Below, one piece after another: positions 1 through 9,211 of a stretch of 64,000 bases of DNA. Numbering within the stretch: the first letter of the stretch is position 1; each line of letters starts with the position of its first letter. The position numbers were made by a program, and so were the translations under genes. The DNA is from Salmonella enterica subsp. houtenae serovar Houten (GTDB taxonomy: Bacteria; Pseudomonadota; Gammaproteobacteria; Enterobacterales; Enterobacteriaceae). The DNA is taken from contig LS483478.1 in assembly GCA_900478215.1 (NCBI GenBank), forward strand, positions 4,030,001-4,094,000. Direction: 5' to 3'. The notes beneath the pieces were generated by a model. The model saw only the letters and a list, made by a program, of their open reading frames with translations, was not told the DNA's origin and did no database searches.

Positions 1-269
1 GGATGCAACAGGGCAACGATCATGGTACGCAATACCGTTCTGCGATTTATCCCTTAACACCGGAACAGAGTGCCGCCGCTCACGCCAGTCGCGAGCGCTT
101 TAAGTCGGCAATGGCCGCCGCCGGAGACAATCGCCCAATCACCACGGAAATCGCCCATGCGACGCCGTTTTACTACGCCGAAGATGAACACCAACAGTAT
201 CTGCACAAAAATCCGTATGGTTACTGCGGGATAGGCGGGATCGGCGTTTGCCTGCCGCCTGACGCGTGA
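1..269 (+). CDS. msrA: Peptide methionine sulfoxide reductase A, C-terminal part
   Basis: MsrA reduces methionine-S-sulfoxide in proteins and free methionine, repairing oxidative damage in the cytoplasm. Only the last 89 or so codons are in the window; the reading frame is open from base 1 and the first ATG (base 3) is internal. The visible part has the HGTQYRSAIY substrate-binding stretch, and the tail YGYCGIGGIGVC carries the two C-terminal cysteines that recycle the catalytic cysteine. The catalytic GCFWG motif lies upstream, outside the window. It is followed on the same strand by paeA/ytfL. Confidence 0.96.
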   Translation, partial: MQQGNDHGTQYRSAIYPLTPEQSAAAHASRERFKSAMAAAGDNRPITTEIAHATPFYYAEDEHQQYLHKNPYGYCGIGGIGVCLPPDA

Positions 270-451
270 CGGCACTGGCGTAGGCGGCGCTTGTCGGCGT
301 TGAAAATGAACCCTCTGGCGACTTTACAGTAGCTTACGCTATACTAGCCCTGAACTTACCAGCTCACTGCTACGAGCCGGTTTTCATTACACGTTACCAC
401 ACGGATTTATAAACTTCCCTTCCGAGGATCTGGCGTTTCGCCGGATAAGAT

Positions 452-1795
452 ATGTTAAACAGTATATTCATTATATTCTGCCTGATCGCTGTAAGTGCGT
501 TCTTCTCCATCTCCGAGATCTCGCTTGCCGCATCACGTAAGATTAAACTCAAATTATTGGCTGATGAAGGCAGTATCAACGCACAACGCGTATTGAAAAT
601 GCAGGAAAATCCCGGCATGTTTTTCACCGTTGTGCAAATTGGCCTGAACGCCGTCGCTATTCTTGGCGGTATCGTCGGCGATGCGGCATTTTCGCCCGCC
701 TTTTCCGCCCTTTTCTCGCACTATATGTCGCCTGAACTCTCCGAGCAACTGAGCTTTATTCTCTCTTTCTCGCTGGTGACGGGGCTGTTTATCCTGTTCG
801 CGGATTTAACCCCGAAACGCATCGGTATGATTGCGCCAGAAGCTGTGGCTTTGCGTATCATCAACCCGATGCGCTTCTGCCTGTTCGTTTTTCGCCCGCT
901 GGTGTGGCTGTTTAACGGCATGGCGAACAACATCTTCCGCCTGTTCAAAATTCCCATGGTGCGGAAAGACGACATCACTTCTGATGATATTTACGCGGTG
1001 GTGGAAGCCGGCGCGCTGGCGGGCGTTTTGCGCAAGCAAGAGCACGAACTGATTGAAAACGTGTTTGAACTTGAATCCCGCACCGTACCGTCTTCTATGA
1101 CGTCGCGCGAAAGTATCATCTGGTTTGATCTGCACGAAGACGAACAAAGCCTGAAGAAAAAAGTCGCCGAACATCCGCACTCAAAATTTTTGGTGTGTAA
1201 TGAAGATATCGACCACATCATCGGCTATGTAGACTCCAAAGATCTGCTGAATCGCGTGCTGGCGAACCAAAGTATGGCGCTGAATAGCGGCGTGCAAATT
1301 CGCAATACCTTGATTGTGCCGGATACGCTGACCCTTTCTGAGGCGCTGGAAAGTTTCAAAACGGCAGGCGAAGATTTCGCGGTCATTATGAATGAATACG
1401 CGCTGGTCGTCGGCATCATTACGCTGAACGATGTGATGACCACGCTAATGGGCGACCTGGTCGGCCAGGGGCTGGAAGAACAAATTGTGGCGCGTGATGA
1501 AAACTCCTGGCTGGTTGACGGCGGCACGCCGATTGACGACGTCATGCGCGTGCTGGATATCGATGAGTTTCCGCAGTCCGGCAACTATGAAACCATTGGC
1601 GGCTTTATGATGTTTATGCTGCGCAAGATCCCAAAACGCACTGATTCAGTGAAGTTTTCCGGCTACAAATTTGAAGTGGTGGATATCGACAACTACCGTA
1701 TCGACCAGTTGCTGGTGACGCGTCTCGACAATAAAAGCAACGTACCGGCGCCAAAACTGCCCGATGCGAAAGGCAAAGAAGACGGCGCGGCCTAA
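452..1795 (+). CDS. paeA: Polyamine exporter PaeA (YtfL), DUF21/CBS/CorC protein
   Basis: Inner-membrane protein of 447 residues of the CNNM/HlyC-CorC type. Seen: an N-terminal DUF21 membrane domain (about 1-195) opening with a hydrophobic helix and the ISEISLAASR stretch, a CBS pair (about 205-330) and a C-terminal CorC/HlyC domain (about 345-430). Older annotations call it a hemolysin-like protein. Work in E. coli and Salmonella renamed it PaeA and linked it to export of cadaverine and putrescine and to stationary-phase survival at low Mg2+. The ATG at 452 gives the family length. It ends in a strong hairpin terminator. I am confident of the family; the substrate comes from the literature. 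Confidence 0.93.
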   Translation: MLNSIFIIFCLIAVSAFFSISEISLAASRKIKLKLLADEGSINAQRVLKMQENPGMFFTVVQIGLNAVAILGGIVGDAAFSPAFSALFSHYMSPELSEQLSFILSFSLVTGLFILFADLTPKRIGMIAPEAVALRIINPMRFCLFVFRPLVWLFNGMANNIFRLFKIPMVRKDDITSDDIYAVVEAGALAGVLRKQEHELIENVFELESRTVPSSMTSRESIIWFDLHEDEQSLKKKVAEHPHSKFLVCNEDIDHIIGYVDSKDLLNRVLANQSMALNSGVQIRNTLIVPDTLTLSEALESFKTAGEDFAVIMNEYALVVGIITLNDVMTTLMGDLVGQGLEEQIVARDENSWLVDGGTPIDDVMRVLDIDEFPQSGNYETIGGFMMFMLRKIPKRTDSVKFSGYKFEVVDIDNYRIDQLLVTRLDNKSNVPAPKLPDAKGKEDGAA

Positions 1796-1818
1796 AATCC
1801 GTTTACCAGAAACATCAA

Positions 1819-1848
1819 CGGCTCCTGATTCAGGAGCCGTTTTTTTTT
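1819..1848 (+). terminator. Rho-independent terminator of paeA
   Basis: A perfect 9-bp stem (1819-1827 with 1831-1839), a 3-nt loop and a run of nine T (1840-1848) follow the paeA stop codon. It separates paeA from the convergent ytfK. Confidence 0.92.
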
Positions 1849-1879
1849 ACTTTTTTAACCTACTGCATAGCACTTTTGG

Positions 1880-2086
1880 TTATGCCATCTCAGTTTGCAG
1901 ACGCATAACCTGACGGTTAACTTCAGACATCACAGACAAATGCTGCTTGTCTCTCACTTTTGGGATAAGAATCTTACCCTTATCGAACTCAAAAGCGCCA
2001 ACGTCCTTGATATATAACCGTCCACGGAACAGGATCTTCACGTACTTCGCCACCTGTAGCGGGTTGTAGCGTTGGAAAATTTTCAT
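1880..2086 (-). CDS. ytfK: YtfK, stringent-response modulator
   Basis: A 68-residue DUF1107 protein starting MKIFQRYNPLQ. In E. coli YtfK binds SpoT and promotes (p)ppGpp accumulation during phosphate or fatty-acid starvation. The start at 2086 is chosen because it gives the known 68-residue length and has an AGGAG ribosome site (complement of 2092-2096) just upstream; the frame is open further upstream but shows no conserved residues there. It is divergent from ytfJ across a 325-bp region. Confidence 0.93.
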   Translation of the reverse strand: MKIFQRYNPLQVAKYVKILFRGRLYIKDVGAFEFDKGKILIPKVRDKQHLSVMSEVNRQVMRLQTEMA

Positions 2087-2411
2087 TGTTGTCTCCTGCT
2101 GAGTATTACGCCCTTGCGGTGCCACAATCGGCCCAACAGTTTTAAGGCGCAAATTTTAATGCCATATGACTATAGACCATATCTATGTCGTTTCCAGTGT
2201 GCATAAGTATATTTACCTTTTGATTACAGTTATTCAGAATTATCTAAACATCAGCTCATATTTGTCAGAATATGCCTTCATTTTTCACAGGAACTGTGCG
2301 CCCGTCCGCAAACTGGCATCCCCTTTGCGGGAAAAAGCATCAATCGCACATATGATTAACTGTCGGCCCAAAGTAGTCGGATCACCTGCAAAAAATAAAG
2401 AAGGAATGACC
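2087..2411. other. Divergent promoter region ytfK/ytfJ
   Basis: 325 bases without a gene between two divergent starts. The part before ytfJ is AT-rich and holds no convincing ORF; an in-frame upstream extension of ytfJ exists but looks non-coding. ytfK is PhoB- and CRP-controlled in E. coli, but I could not place a clear Pho box by eye. Confidence 0.6.
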
Positions 2412-2969
2412 ATGACCCTACGTAAAATTCTGACAATGTCGTGCCTGCTACTCCCCATAATGGCTTCCGCGCATAACCTTGAAGTTAACCAACGGGTGCC
2501 GCCGGTAGGCATTGCCGATCGTGGCGAACTGATGTTGAATAAAGATGAGTTTAGTTATAAAAACTGGAATAGCGCGCAGCTGGCGGGAAAAGCGCGCGTT
2601 CTGCTGCACATTGCGGGTCGAACGTCGGCGAAGGAAAAAAACGCCACGCTGATTGAAGCGATTAAATCCGCCAGGCTTCCCCATGACAGATACCAGACAA
2701 CCACAATTGTGAACACCGATGATGCGATCCCTGGCTCCGGTATGTTCGTGCGTAGCAGTATAGAAAGTAATAAAAAACTCTATCCATGGTCGCAATTTAT
2801 TGTCGACAGCAATGGCGTGGCGCGAAACGCCTGGCAGTTAAAAGAAGAGGGGTCCGCCGTCATCGTGCTTGACAAAGACGGTCGGGTTCAATGGGTGAAA
2901 GATAGCGCGTTAACCCAGCAAGAGGTGCAGCAGGTGGTCGACCTGCTGCATAAGCTCCTCAGTAAATAG
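2412..2969 (+). CDS. ytfJ: YtfJ family periplasmic protein
   Basis: A 185-residue exported protein. Residues 1-21 form a signal peptide (MTLRKILTMSCLLLPIMASA, then cleavage before HN). The mature part resembles a thioredoxin-like fold without a CxxC pair; its molecular role is unknown. Two ATGs compete: 2406 abuts the AAGGA ribosome site, while 2412 has 6-nt spacing and matches the E. coli start, so 2412 is chosen. The 3' end overlaps the end of convergent cysQ by 11 bases. Confidence 0.9.
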   Translation: MTLRKILTMSCLLLPIMASAHNLEVNQRVPPVGIADRGELMLNKDEFSYKNWNSAQLAGKARVLLHIAGRTSAKEKNATLIEAIKSARLPHDRYQTTTIVNTDDAIPGSGMFVRSSIESNKKLYPWSQFIVDSNGVARNAWQLKEEGSAVIVLDKDGRVQWVKDSALTQQEVQQVVDLLHKLLSK

Positions 2970-3699
2970 TCACCCGGAAGCCGGGGTTAAGGAACGATTC
3001 ACGAGGGGTATAGTCCAGCGTTTTTCCCTGCCAGTCGTGAACGTGCGCCCCGGCGGCAACGGCAATGGCATGACCAGCGGCAGTGTCCCAGACGCTGGTC
3101 GGCCCAAATCTGGGGTAAAGCTGCGCCTGGCCTTCCGCCACCAGACAGAATTTCAGCGAGGAACCAATAGAGGTCGTCTGATGCTCGCCGAGCTGTTGGA
3201 GATATTCGGTGAGTTCATCATCCGTATGCGAACGGCTAATCACCACCAGCGGCGGGCGGGCATCCCGGACCTGAATCTGCTTACGCACCCCGCACTCCTC
3301 TTTCCAGGCCTTACCTTCCGCCGCGCAGTACATCACTTTCAGCACCGGCGCATAGACAACGCCCAACACCGGCTTACCCTGCTCAATCAGCGCGATATTG
3401 ACCGTGAATTCTCCATTGCGCTTAATGAATTCTTTGGTGCCGTCGAGCGGATCGACCAGCCAATAACGCTGCCAGTGCTGACGCACTTCCCAGGCGGGCG
3501 GATCTTCCTCTGAAAGCACCGGAATATCCGGTGTGAGCGTACATAACCCTTCGAGAATCACGGTATGTGCGGCGATATCCGCCGCAGTGACTGGAGAATC
3601 GTCCTGCTTGCGGGCGTACTCCATCGGTTTGGCTCCATCATAAACCTGCATAATGGCATCGCCCGCGTTCCGTGCAAGCTGGCATACTTGTTCTAACAT
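2959..3699 (-). CDS. cysQ: 3'(2'),5'-bisphosphate nucleotidase CysQ
   Basis: CysQ hydrolyses 3'-phosphoadenosine 5'-phosphate (PAP) to AMP, clearing the by-product of sulfate reduction in cysteine synthesis and of carrier-protein phosphopantetheinylation. It is membrane-associated in the cytoplasm. The 246-residue protein has the inositol monophosphatase-family metal motifs: EED near residue 64, DPLDGTKEF near 83-91 and a WDTAAGHAI motif near 205. It is full length and divergent from cpdB. Confidence 0.96.
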   Translation of the reverse strand: MLEQVCQLARNAGDAIMQVYDGAKPMEYARKQDDSPVTAADIAAHTVILEGLCTLTPDIPVLSEEDPPAWEVRQHWQRYWLVDPLDGTKEFIKRNGEFTVNIALIEQGKPVLGVVYAPVLKVMYCAAEGKAWKEECGVRKQIQVRDARPPLVVISRSHTDDELTEYLQQLGEHQTTSIGSSLKFCLVAEGQAQLYPRFGPTSVWDTAAGHAIAVAAGAHVHDWQGKTLDYTPRESFLNPGFRVTIY

Positions 3700-3966
3700 T
3701 CTCCACCTCTTTATGACAGGGGCGTTAACTCGTTGTTTTACTTATACCCGATCGTTAAGGGTTCCGCCAACTGTGATACCGTCTGCGGTTTTGATAATAC
3801 CTTTCATGGCATCATTCACCATTCTGTGGACACTCGCAAAAAATCGGCCGGATGGGACGGTTTCGCCTTCTCCTGGCGACGGTCGGAACGATATCGGGTT
3901 TCACTGTTTATCATCGCTATTTTTCACTATCCGGCTTTTGTAGTGCGTTCTTAAAAGGTGCCTCTG

Positions 3967-5910
3967 ATGATTAAGTTTAGTGCAACGCTTCTGGCTACGC
4001 TGATCGCCGCCAGCGTGAATGCGGCCACCGTCGATCTCCGTATCATGGAAACTACTGATTTACATAGTAATATGATGGATTTCGATTATTACAAGGATAC
4101 CGCAACCGAAAAATTCGGATTGGTACGTACCGCAAGTTTGATTCATGCCGCCCGAAATGAAATCAAAAATAGTGTGCTGGTGGATAACGGCGACCTGATT
4201 CAGGGGAGCCCGCTGGGCGATTATATGGCGGCAAAAGGACTCAAAGAAGGCGATATTCACCCGGTCTATAAAGCGCTCAACACTCTGGATTACGCGGTTG
4301 GAAACCTCGGCAACCATGAGTTTAATTATGGTCTGGACTATCTGCATAACGCGCTGGCCGGCGCGAAATTCCCTTACGTTAACGCCAATATTATCGACGT
4401 TAAAACCCAAAAGCCGCTCTTTACGCCTTATCTGATTAAAGAGACGAACGTTATTGATAAAGACGGCAACCCGCAAACCCTGAAAATCGGCTATATCGGC
4501 TTTGTGCCGCCGCAGGTAATGATCTGGGATAAAGCGAATCTGAGCGGCAAAGTTACCGTAAATGACATCACGGAAACCGCCCGGAAATATGTGCCCGAAA
4601 TGCGCGAGAAAGGCGCTGATATAGTGGTAGTCATTGCCCACTCAGGCCTTTCTGCCGATCCGTATCACAGCATGGCGGAAAACTCGGTTTATTACCTCAG
4701 CGAAGTTCCCGGCGTCGACGCTATTATGTTTGGCCACGCCCACGCCGTCTTCCCCGGTAAAGATTTTGCCGGTATCAAAGGCGCGGATATCGCCAAAGGT
4801 ACGCTTAACGGCATTCCTGCGGTAATGCCTGGCATGTGGGGCGACCATCTGGGCGTGGTCGATCTGGTGCTCAATAACGACAGCGGCAAATGGCAGGTTA
4901 CACAGGCGAAAGCGGAAGCGCGGCCCATTTACGACGCCGCCGCTAAAAAGTCGCTGGCAGCGGAAGACAGTAAGTTGGTCGGTATTCTGAAAGCCGACCA
5001 CGATGCCACCCGCGAGTTTGTCAGCAAGCCCATCGGCAAATCCGCCGATAACATGTACAGTTATCTTGCTCTGGTGCAGGACGATCCTACCGTACAGGTG
5101 GTGAATAACGCGCAAAAAGCGTATGTGGAACACTTTATTCAGGGCGATCCGGATCTGGCGAAACTGCCGGTGCTTTCCGCCGCCGCGCCGTTTAAAGTTG
5201 GGGGGCGTAAGAACGATCCTGCCAGCTTTGTCGAAGTGGAAAAAGGCCAGTTGACCTTCCGTAACGCCGCCGATCTTTATCTCTATCCGAATACGCTGGT
5301 GGTGGTGAAAGCCAGCGGCAAGGAGGTAAAAGAGTGGCTGGAATGCTCTGCCGGACAGTTTAATCAGATTGATATGCACAGCAACAAACCGCAATCGTTG
5401 ATCAATTGGGACGGCTTTCGCACCTATAATTTCGATGTCATTGACGGTGTGAATTATCAAATCGATGTGTCACAGCCCGCCCGCTATGATGGCGAATGCC
5501 AGATGGTGAATCCGCAGGCGAAACGTATTAAAAACCTCACCTTTAATGGTAAACCTGTCGACCCGAACGCTACGTTCCTGGTCGCCACGAATAACTATCG
5601 CGCTTACGGCGGCAAGTTTGCCGGCACTGGCGACAACCATATCGCCTTTGCGTCTCCGGATGAAAATCGCGCCGTGCTGGCGGCATGGATTGGCGCAGAG
5701 TCAAAACGCGCGGGCGAAATCCATCCGGCGGCGGATAATAACTGGCGTCTGGCGCCAATCCACAGCGATACGGCTCTGGATATCCGCTTTGAAACATCGC
5801 CAGGCGATAAAGCCGCCGCCTTCATTAAAGAGAAAGGGCAATATCCGATGAATAAGGTTGCCGTCGATGATATCGGTTTTGCCATTTATCAGGTGGATTT
5901 GAGCAAGTAA
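3967..5910 (+). CDS. cpdB: 2',3'-cyclic-nucleotide 2'-phosphodiesterase/3'-nucleotidase CpdB
   Basis: Periplasmic enzyme of 647 residues that opens 2',3'-cyclic nucleotides and removes the 3'-phosphate, allowing scavenging of RNA breakdown products. Signal peptide: residues 1-19 (MIKFSATLLATLIAASVNA). Metallophosphatase motifs TDLHSN, GNLGNHEFNYG and GHAHAVFPG lie in the N-terminal domain, with the 5'-nucleotidase substrate domain C-terminal. The ATG at 3967 gives the family length and has AAGGTG upstream; a GTG nine bases earlier is in frame but would lengthen the signal peptide without support. Confidence 0.96.
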   Translation: MIKFSATLLATLIAASVNAATVDLRIMETTDLHSNMMDFDYYKDTATEKFGLVRTASLIHAARNEIKNSVLVDNGDLIQGSPLGDYMAAKGLKEGDIHPVYKALNTLDYAVGNLGNHEFNYGLDYLHNALAGAKFPYVNANIIDVKTQKPLFTPYLIKETNVIDKDGNPQTLKIGYIGFVPPQVMIWDKANLSGKVTVNDITETARKYVPEMREKGADIVVVIAHSGLSADPYHSMAENSVYYLSEVPGVDAIMFGHAHAVFPGKDFAGIKGADIAKGTLNGIPAVMPGMWGDHLGVVDLVLNNDSGKWQVTQAKAEARPIYDAAAKKSLAAEDSKLVGILKADHDATREFVSKPIGKSADNMYSYLALVQDDPTVQVVNNAQKAYVEHFIQGDPDLAKLPVLSAAAPFKVGGRKNDPASFVEVEKGQLTFRNAADLYLYPNTLVVVKASGKEVKEWLECSAGQFNQIDMHSNKPQSLINWDGFRTYNFDVIDGVNYQIDVSQPARYDGECQMVNPQAKRIKNLTFNGKPVDPNATFLVATNNYRAYGGKFAGTGDNHIAFASPDENRAVLAAWIGAESKRAGEIHPAADNNWRLAPIHSDTALDIRFETSPGDKAAAFIKEKGQYPMNKVAVDDIGFAIYQVDLSK

Positions 5911-5930
5911 CGTGAGTACCGTATGGCGCT

Positions 5931-5968
5931 GCGTTTATTCGGCCTGACTGGCAGGCCGAATAAAGCGC
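5931..5968. terminator. Bidirectional hairpin between cpdB and qorR
   Basis: A perfect 13-bp stem (5934-5946 with 5952-5964) and a 5-nt loop, with A/T ends that can serve as a terminator on both strands for the convergent cpdB and qorR. Confidence 0.8.
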
Positions 5969-6354
5969 TAGCCGCCATCTGATAAACAGTCCCGCTGCGC
6001 CAACACCTGCGATAAATTCAGTTCTATCCAGTCCGCCAGCGCGGCGACTTTATCGCTCACCTGCTCGCCAAGCGGCGTCAGACTGTACTCCACATGCGGC
6101 GGAACAACTGGATATGACACCCGGTTGAGAAATCCGTCCTGTTCAAGCGCCTGTAACGACTGCGCCAGCATTTTTTCACTCACGCCCCCCATCTTGCGGC
6201 GCAGATCGCTGAAACGGTGTGTACCGTCGCGTAATGCCACCAGGATCAGTACACCCCAGCGACTGGTGACATGTTTTAACACCTCGCGGGACGGGCACTG
6301 TTCAGCAAAGAGATTGCCTTCACGCAACTGCCGGGAAAGAGAATGAGCGCGCAT
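5968..6354 (-). CDS. qorR: HxlR-family redox-sensing repressor QorR (YtfH)
   Basis: A 128-residue winged-helix regulator of the HxlR type. The motif EQCPSREVLKHVTSRWGVLIL places the single N-terminal cysteine (Cys20) typical of thiol- or quinone-sensing members. It is divergent from qorB with an 87-bp gap that holds a perfect inverted repeat, so it probably represses qorB and itself until a quinone or electrophile modifies Cys20. That mechanism is inferred from the family. Confidence 0.88.
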   Translation of the reverse strand: MRAHSLSRQLREGNLFAEQCPSREVLKHVTSRWGVLILVALRDGTHRFSDLRRKMGGVSEKMLAQSLQALEQDGFLNRVSYPVVPPHVEYSLTPLGEQVSDKVAALADWIELNLSQVLAQRDCLSDGG

Positions 6355-6376
6355 TGATACTTACCTTTTTGTACGT

Positions 6377-6393
6377 ACTTACTAAAAGTAAGT
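6377..6393. promoter_or_regulatory. Candidate QorR operator
   Basis: A perfect inverted repeat with 7-bp arms ACTTACT/AGTAAGT and a 3-nt spacer, midway between the divergent qorR and qorB starts. A GTAC-rich stretch flanks it. HxlR regulators typically bind such symmetric sites. Confidence 0.65.
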
Positions 6394-6441
6394 TTAGGTG
6401 GTAGCGTAATAAAACACAAGACCAACACTGAGGAGTTCACC

Positions 6442-7290
6442 ATGATTGCTATCACTGGCGCAACGGGCCAACTGGGCCAACACGTTATTGAAAGCCTGCT
6501 AAAAACAACGCCCGCTCATCACCTCGTCGCGATTGTCCGTAACCCGAAAAAAGCCGCCCCGCTCAGTCAGCGCGGGATCGCCGTTCGCCAGGCGGATTAC
6601 GCAAACGAAGCGGCGCTGACCACCGCCCTACAGGGCGTTGATAAACTGCTGCTTATTTCATCCAGCGAAGTCGGGCAACGTACCGCGCAGCACCGCAACG
6701 TTATTCAGGCCGCCATTGCCGCGAAGGTGAAATTCATCGCCTATACCAGCCTGCTACATGCGGATAAATCGCCGCTGGCGCTCGCTGAGGAGCATATTGA
6801 AACTGAAAAGATGCTGGCTGCGTCAGGTATTCCTCACACGCTATTACGTAACGGCTGGTATACGGAAAACTACCTGGCGAGCGTCCCTGCTGCGCTGAAG
6901 CATGGCGTCTTTATTGGCGCGGCGGGAGAAGGGAGAATCGCCTCCGCAATGCGCGCTGACTATGCTGCCGCCGCCGCGCGCGTCATCAGTGAAGAGGGTC
7001 ACGCCGGGAATGTTTACGAGCTGGCGGGTGATGATGCCTGGACATTAAGCCAGTTGGCGGATGAACTTACTCATCAGAGCGGAAAAAAAATCGCCTACCA
7101 GAACCTGAGTGAAGTCGATTTTGCCGCCGCGCTGAAAGGCGCAGGCCTGCCTGACGGACTGGCGGATATGTTGGCCAATTCTGACGTTGGCGCGGCGAAA
7201 GGCGGCCTGTTTGATGACAGCCATACGCTGCGTAAACTCATTGGTCGCCCGACGACGACGCTCGCAGAAAGCCTTCGCGCCGTACTATAA
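6442..7290 (+). CDS. qorB: NAD(P)H:quinone oxidoreductase 2 QorB (YtfG)
   Basis: A 282-residue NmrA-like SDR protein that reduces quinones with NADPH. The N-terminal GATGQLGQHVIESLL is the GxxGxxG dinucleotide-binding loop. A GAGGAG ribosome site lies just upstream of the ATG. It is divergent from qorR, whose thiol-sensing domain fits control by quinone stress. Confidence 0.94.
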   Translation: MIAITGATGQLGQHVIESLLKTTPAHHLVAIVRNPKKAAPLSQRGIAVRQADYANEAALTTALQGVDKLLLISSSEVGQRTAQHRNVIQAAIAAKVKFIAYTSLLHADKSPLALAEEHIETEKMLAASGIPHTLLRNGWYTENYLASVPAALKHGVFIGAAGEGRIASAMRADYAAAAARVISEEGHAGNVYELAGDDAWTLSQLADELTHQSGKKIAYQNLSEVDFAAALKGAGLPDGLADMLANSDVGAAKGGLFDDSHTLRKLIGRPTTTLAESLRAVL

Positions 7291-7370
7291 CTGTTAAAAT
7301 TTAGTTAATTTAGGTGGTATCCTCATAAACCTTCTCTGATAATGACGGGATGGTTTATGAGGAGATTCTG

Positions 7371-8336
7371 ATGATTAGCGGCGTGCTATACGCCCTGCTG
7401 GCAGGGCTAATGTGGGGATTGATTTTCGTCGGCCCGTTAATCGTGCCGGATTACCCGGCCCTCTTACAGTCAATGGGACGCTATCTGGCGCTGGGGCTGA
7501 TTGCCCTGCCGATTGCCTGGTTAGGCCGCACGCGGTTACGCCAGTTGACGCGCAAAGACTGGTCCACCGCCCTGTCGCTGACCCTGATGGGCAATTTAAT
7601 CTATTACGCCTGCCTCGCCAGCGCCATTCAGCGAACCGGCGCGCCGGTTTCGACGATGATCATCGGGACATTGCCGGTTGTCATTCCGGTTTTCGCTAAC
7701 GTTCTCTATAGCCAACGAGACGGCAGATTATCCTGGCTGCGCTTAGCGCCCGCGCTGGCGCTTATCGGTTTTGGACTGCTGTGCGTCAATATTGCTGAAC
7801 TTAGTCAGGGGTTGTCCAATGTTAGCGGCTGGCGCTATGGTTCAGGCATTGTGCTGGCGCTGATTTCCGTAGCGTGCTGGGCATGGTATGCGTTGCGCAA
7901 CGCCCGCTGGCTGCGGGAAAATCCCGACAAACATCCCATGATGTGGGCAACGGCGCAGGCGCTGGTCACGCTACCGGTCTCGTTAATCGGCTATGCGGCG
8001 GCCTGTCTGTGGCTGAGTATTCAGAAACCAATATTTGCCCTGCCCTTTGGCCCGCATCCCACGCTGTTTATTGGACTAATGATCGCCATCGCGGTGCTGT
8101 GTTCCTGGGTGGGCGCGCTATGCTGGAATATCGCCAGCCAAAAATTGCCAACCGTTATTTTAGGGCCGCTGATTGTTTTTGAGACGTTGGCGGGACTGCT
8201 CTATACCTTCATTCTGCGCCAGGAAATCCCGCCATTCCTGACGTTAAGCGGCATTGCGCTCCTGGTGGCGGGCGTGGTCATTGCCGTGAGAGCGAAACCG
8301 GAAAAAGCGACCGTCGTTCCGGTCACGGAACGCTAA
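7371..8336 (+). CDS. ytfF: EamA/DMT-family transporter YtfF
   Basis: An inner-membrane protein of 321 residues with about ten hydrophobic segments in two EamA repeats (drug/metabolite transporter superfamily). The substrate is unknown. The ATG at 7371 is chosen for a GGAG ribosome site and the known family length. It follows qorB by 80 bases on the same strand and may be partly co-transcribed. Confidence 0.9.
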   Translation: MISGVLYALLAGLMWGLIFVGPLIVPDYPALLQSMGRYLALGLIALPIAWLGRTRLRQLTRKDWSTALSLTLMGNLIYYACLASAIQRTGAPVSTMIIGTLPVVIPVFANVLYSQRDGRLSWLRLAPALALIGFGLLCVNIAELSQGLSNVSGWRYGSGIVLALISVACWAWYALRNARWLRENPDKHPMMWATAQALVTLPVSLIGYAAACLWLSIQKPIFALPFGPHPTLFIGLMIAIAVLCSWVGALCWNIASQKLPTVILGPLIVFETLAGLLYTFILRQEIPPFLTLSGIALLVAGVVIAVRAKPEKATVVPVTER

Positions 8337-8389
8337 TCTCATGCTGGCTTAAATCATACGCACCCCGAAAGAGTTATAGCCTTGACTTA

Positions 8390-8412
8390 AAGATGCATTT
8401 AAAATACATCTT
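8390..8412. promoter_or_regulatory. NsrR operator upstream of ytfE
   Basis: An 11-1-11 inverted repeat with arms AAGATGCATTT and AAATACATCTT, matching the NsrR consensus. It lies 26 bases before the ytfE start. NsrR binds here as a [2Fe-2S] repressor and is released by nitric oxide. The nsrR gene itself is at 30427-30852 in this window. Confidence 0.9.
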
Positions 8413-8438
8413 ATATTATTGCAAATGAGGTAACGGCT

Positions 8439-9101
8439 ATGGCTTATCGCGATCAACCTTTAGGCGAACTGGCGCTCTCTATTCCCCGCGCATCGGCGCT
8501 GTTTCGCCAGTACGATATGGATTACTGCTGCGGCGGAAAACAGACGCTGGCGCGCGCCGCCGCGCGTAACGACGTCGATATTGACATCCTTGAAGCGCAA
8601 CTCGCGCAGTTGGCTGAACAGCCCATCGAAAAAGACTGGCGCGCCGTTCCACTGGCGGACATTATTGACCATATCGTTGTGCGCTATCATGACCGACACC
8701 GCGAACAACTGCCGGAGCTTATCCTGCAGGCCACCAAAGTGGAACGCGTTCACGCGGATAAGCCAAACGTCCCACGCGGTCTGACAAAATATCTCACCGC
8801 ACTGCATGAAGAGCTTTCCAGCCATATGATGAAAGAAGAACAGATCCTGTTCCCAATGATCAAACAGAGGATGGGTCGCCAGGCAACGGGCCCGATAAGC
8901 GTAATGGAAAGCGAGCATGACGAGGCGGGAGAGCTGGTAGACGTCATCAAACACGTCACCCAAAACGTGACGCCGCCGCCAGAAGCCTGCACCACCTGGA
9001 AAGCGATGTATAACGGCATTAATGAGATGATTGATGATCTGATGGAGCACATCAGTCTGGAGAATAACGTGCTGTTCCCACGCGCGCTGGCCGGGGAGTA
9101 A
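8439..9101 (+). CDS. ytfE: Iron-sulfur cluster repair di-iron protein YtfE
   Basis: A 220-residue RIC-family protein that helps restore Fe-S clusters damaged by nitric oxide or oxidants. The N-terminal ScdA domain has the YDMDYCCGG cysteine pair (Cys30-Cys31). The C-terminal hemerythrin-like domain supplies di-iron ligands (HDRHREQLP, HEELSSHMMKEEQILFP, ESEHDEAGE, HISLENNVLFP). It is preceded by a textbook NsrR operator, so it should be NO-induced. Confidence 0.97.
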   Translation: MAYRDQPLGELALSIPRASALFRQYDMDYCCGGKQTLARAAARNDVDIDILEAQLAQLAEQPIEKDWRAVPLADIIDHIVVRYHDRHREQLPELILQATKVERVHADKPNVPRGLTKYLTALHEELSSHMMKEEQILFPMIKQRMGRQATGPISVMESEHDEAGELVDVIKHVTQNVTPPPEACTTWKAMYNGINEMIDDLMEHISLENNVLFPRALAGE

Positions 9102-9125
9102 TCGGTAACACCGGCACGCAGCTTT

Positions 9126-9204
9126 GCCGGATGGCGGCTACGCCGCATCCGGCCTACAGTTCAACGCTATGCCACAGGCCCGGTAAGCTTCAGCGCCACC
9201 GGGC
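9126..9204. repeat. REP/BIME cluster after ytfE
   Basis: Two palindromic units: 9126-9153 (GCCGGAT...ATCCGGC) and 9178-9204 (GCCCGGT...ACCGGGC). Typical enterobacterial repetitive extragenic palindromes in the convergent ytfE-cycA gap. Confidence 0.85.
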
Positions 9205-9211
9205 AAGACAA

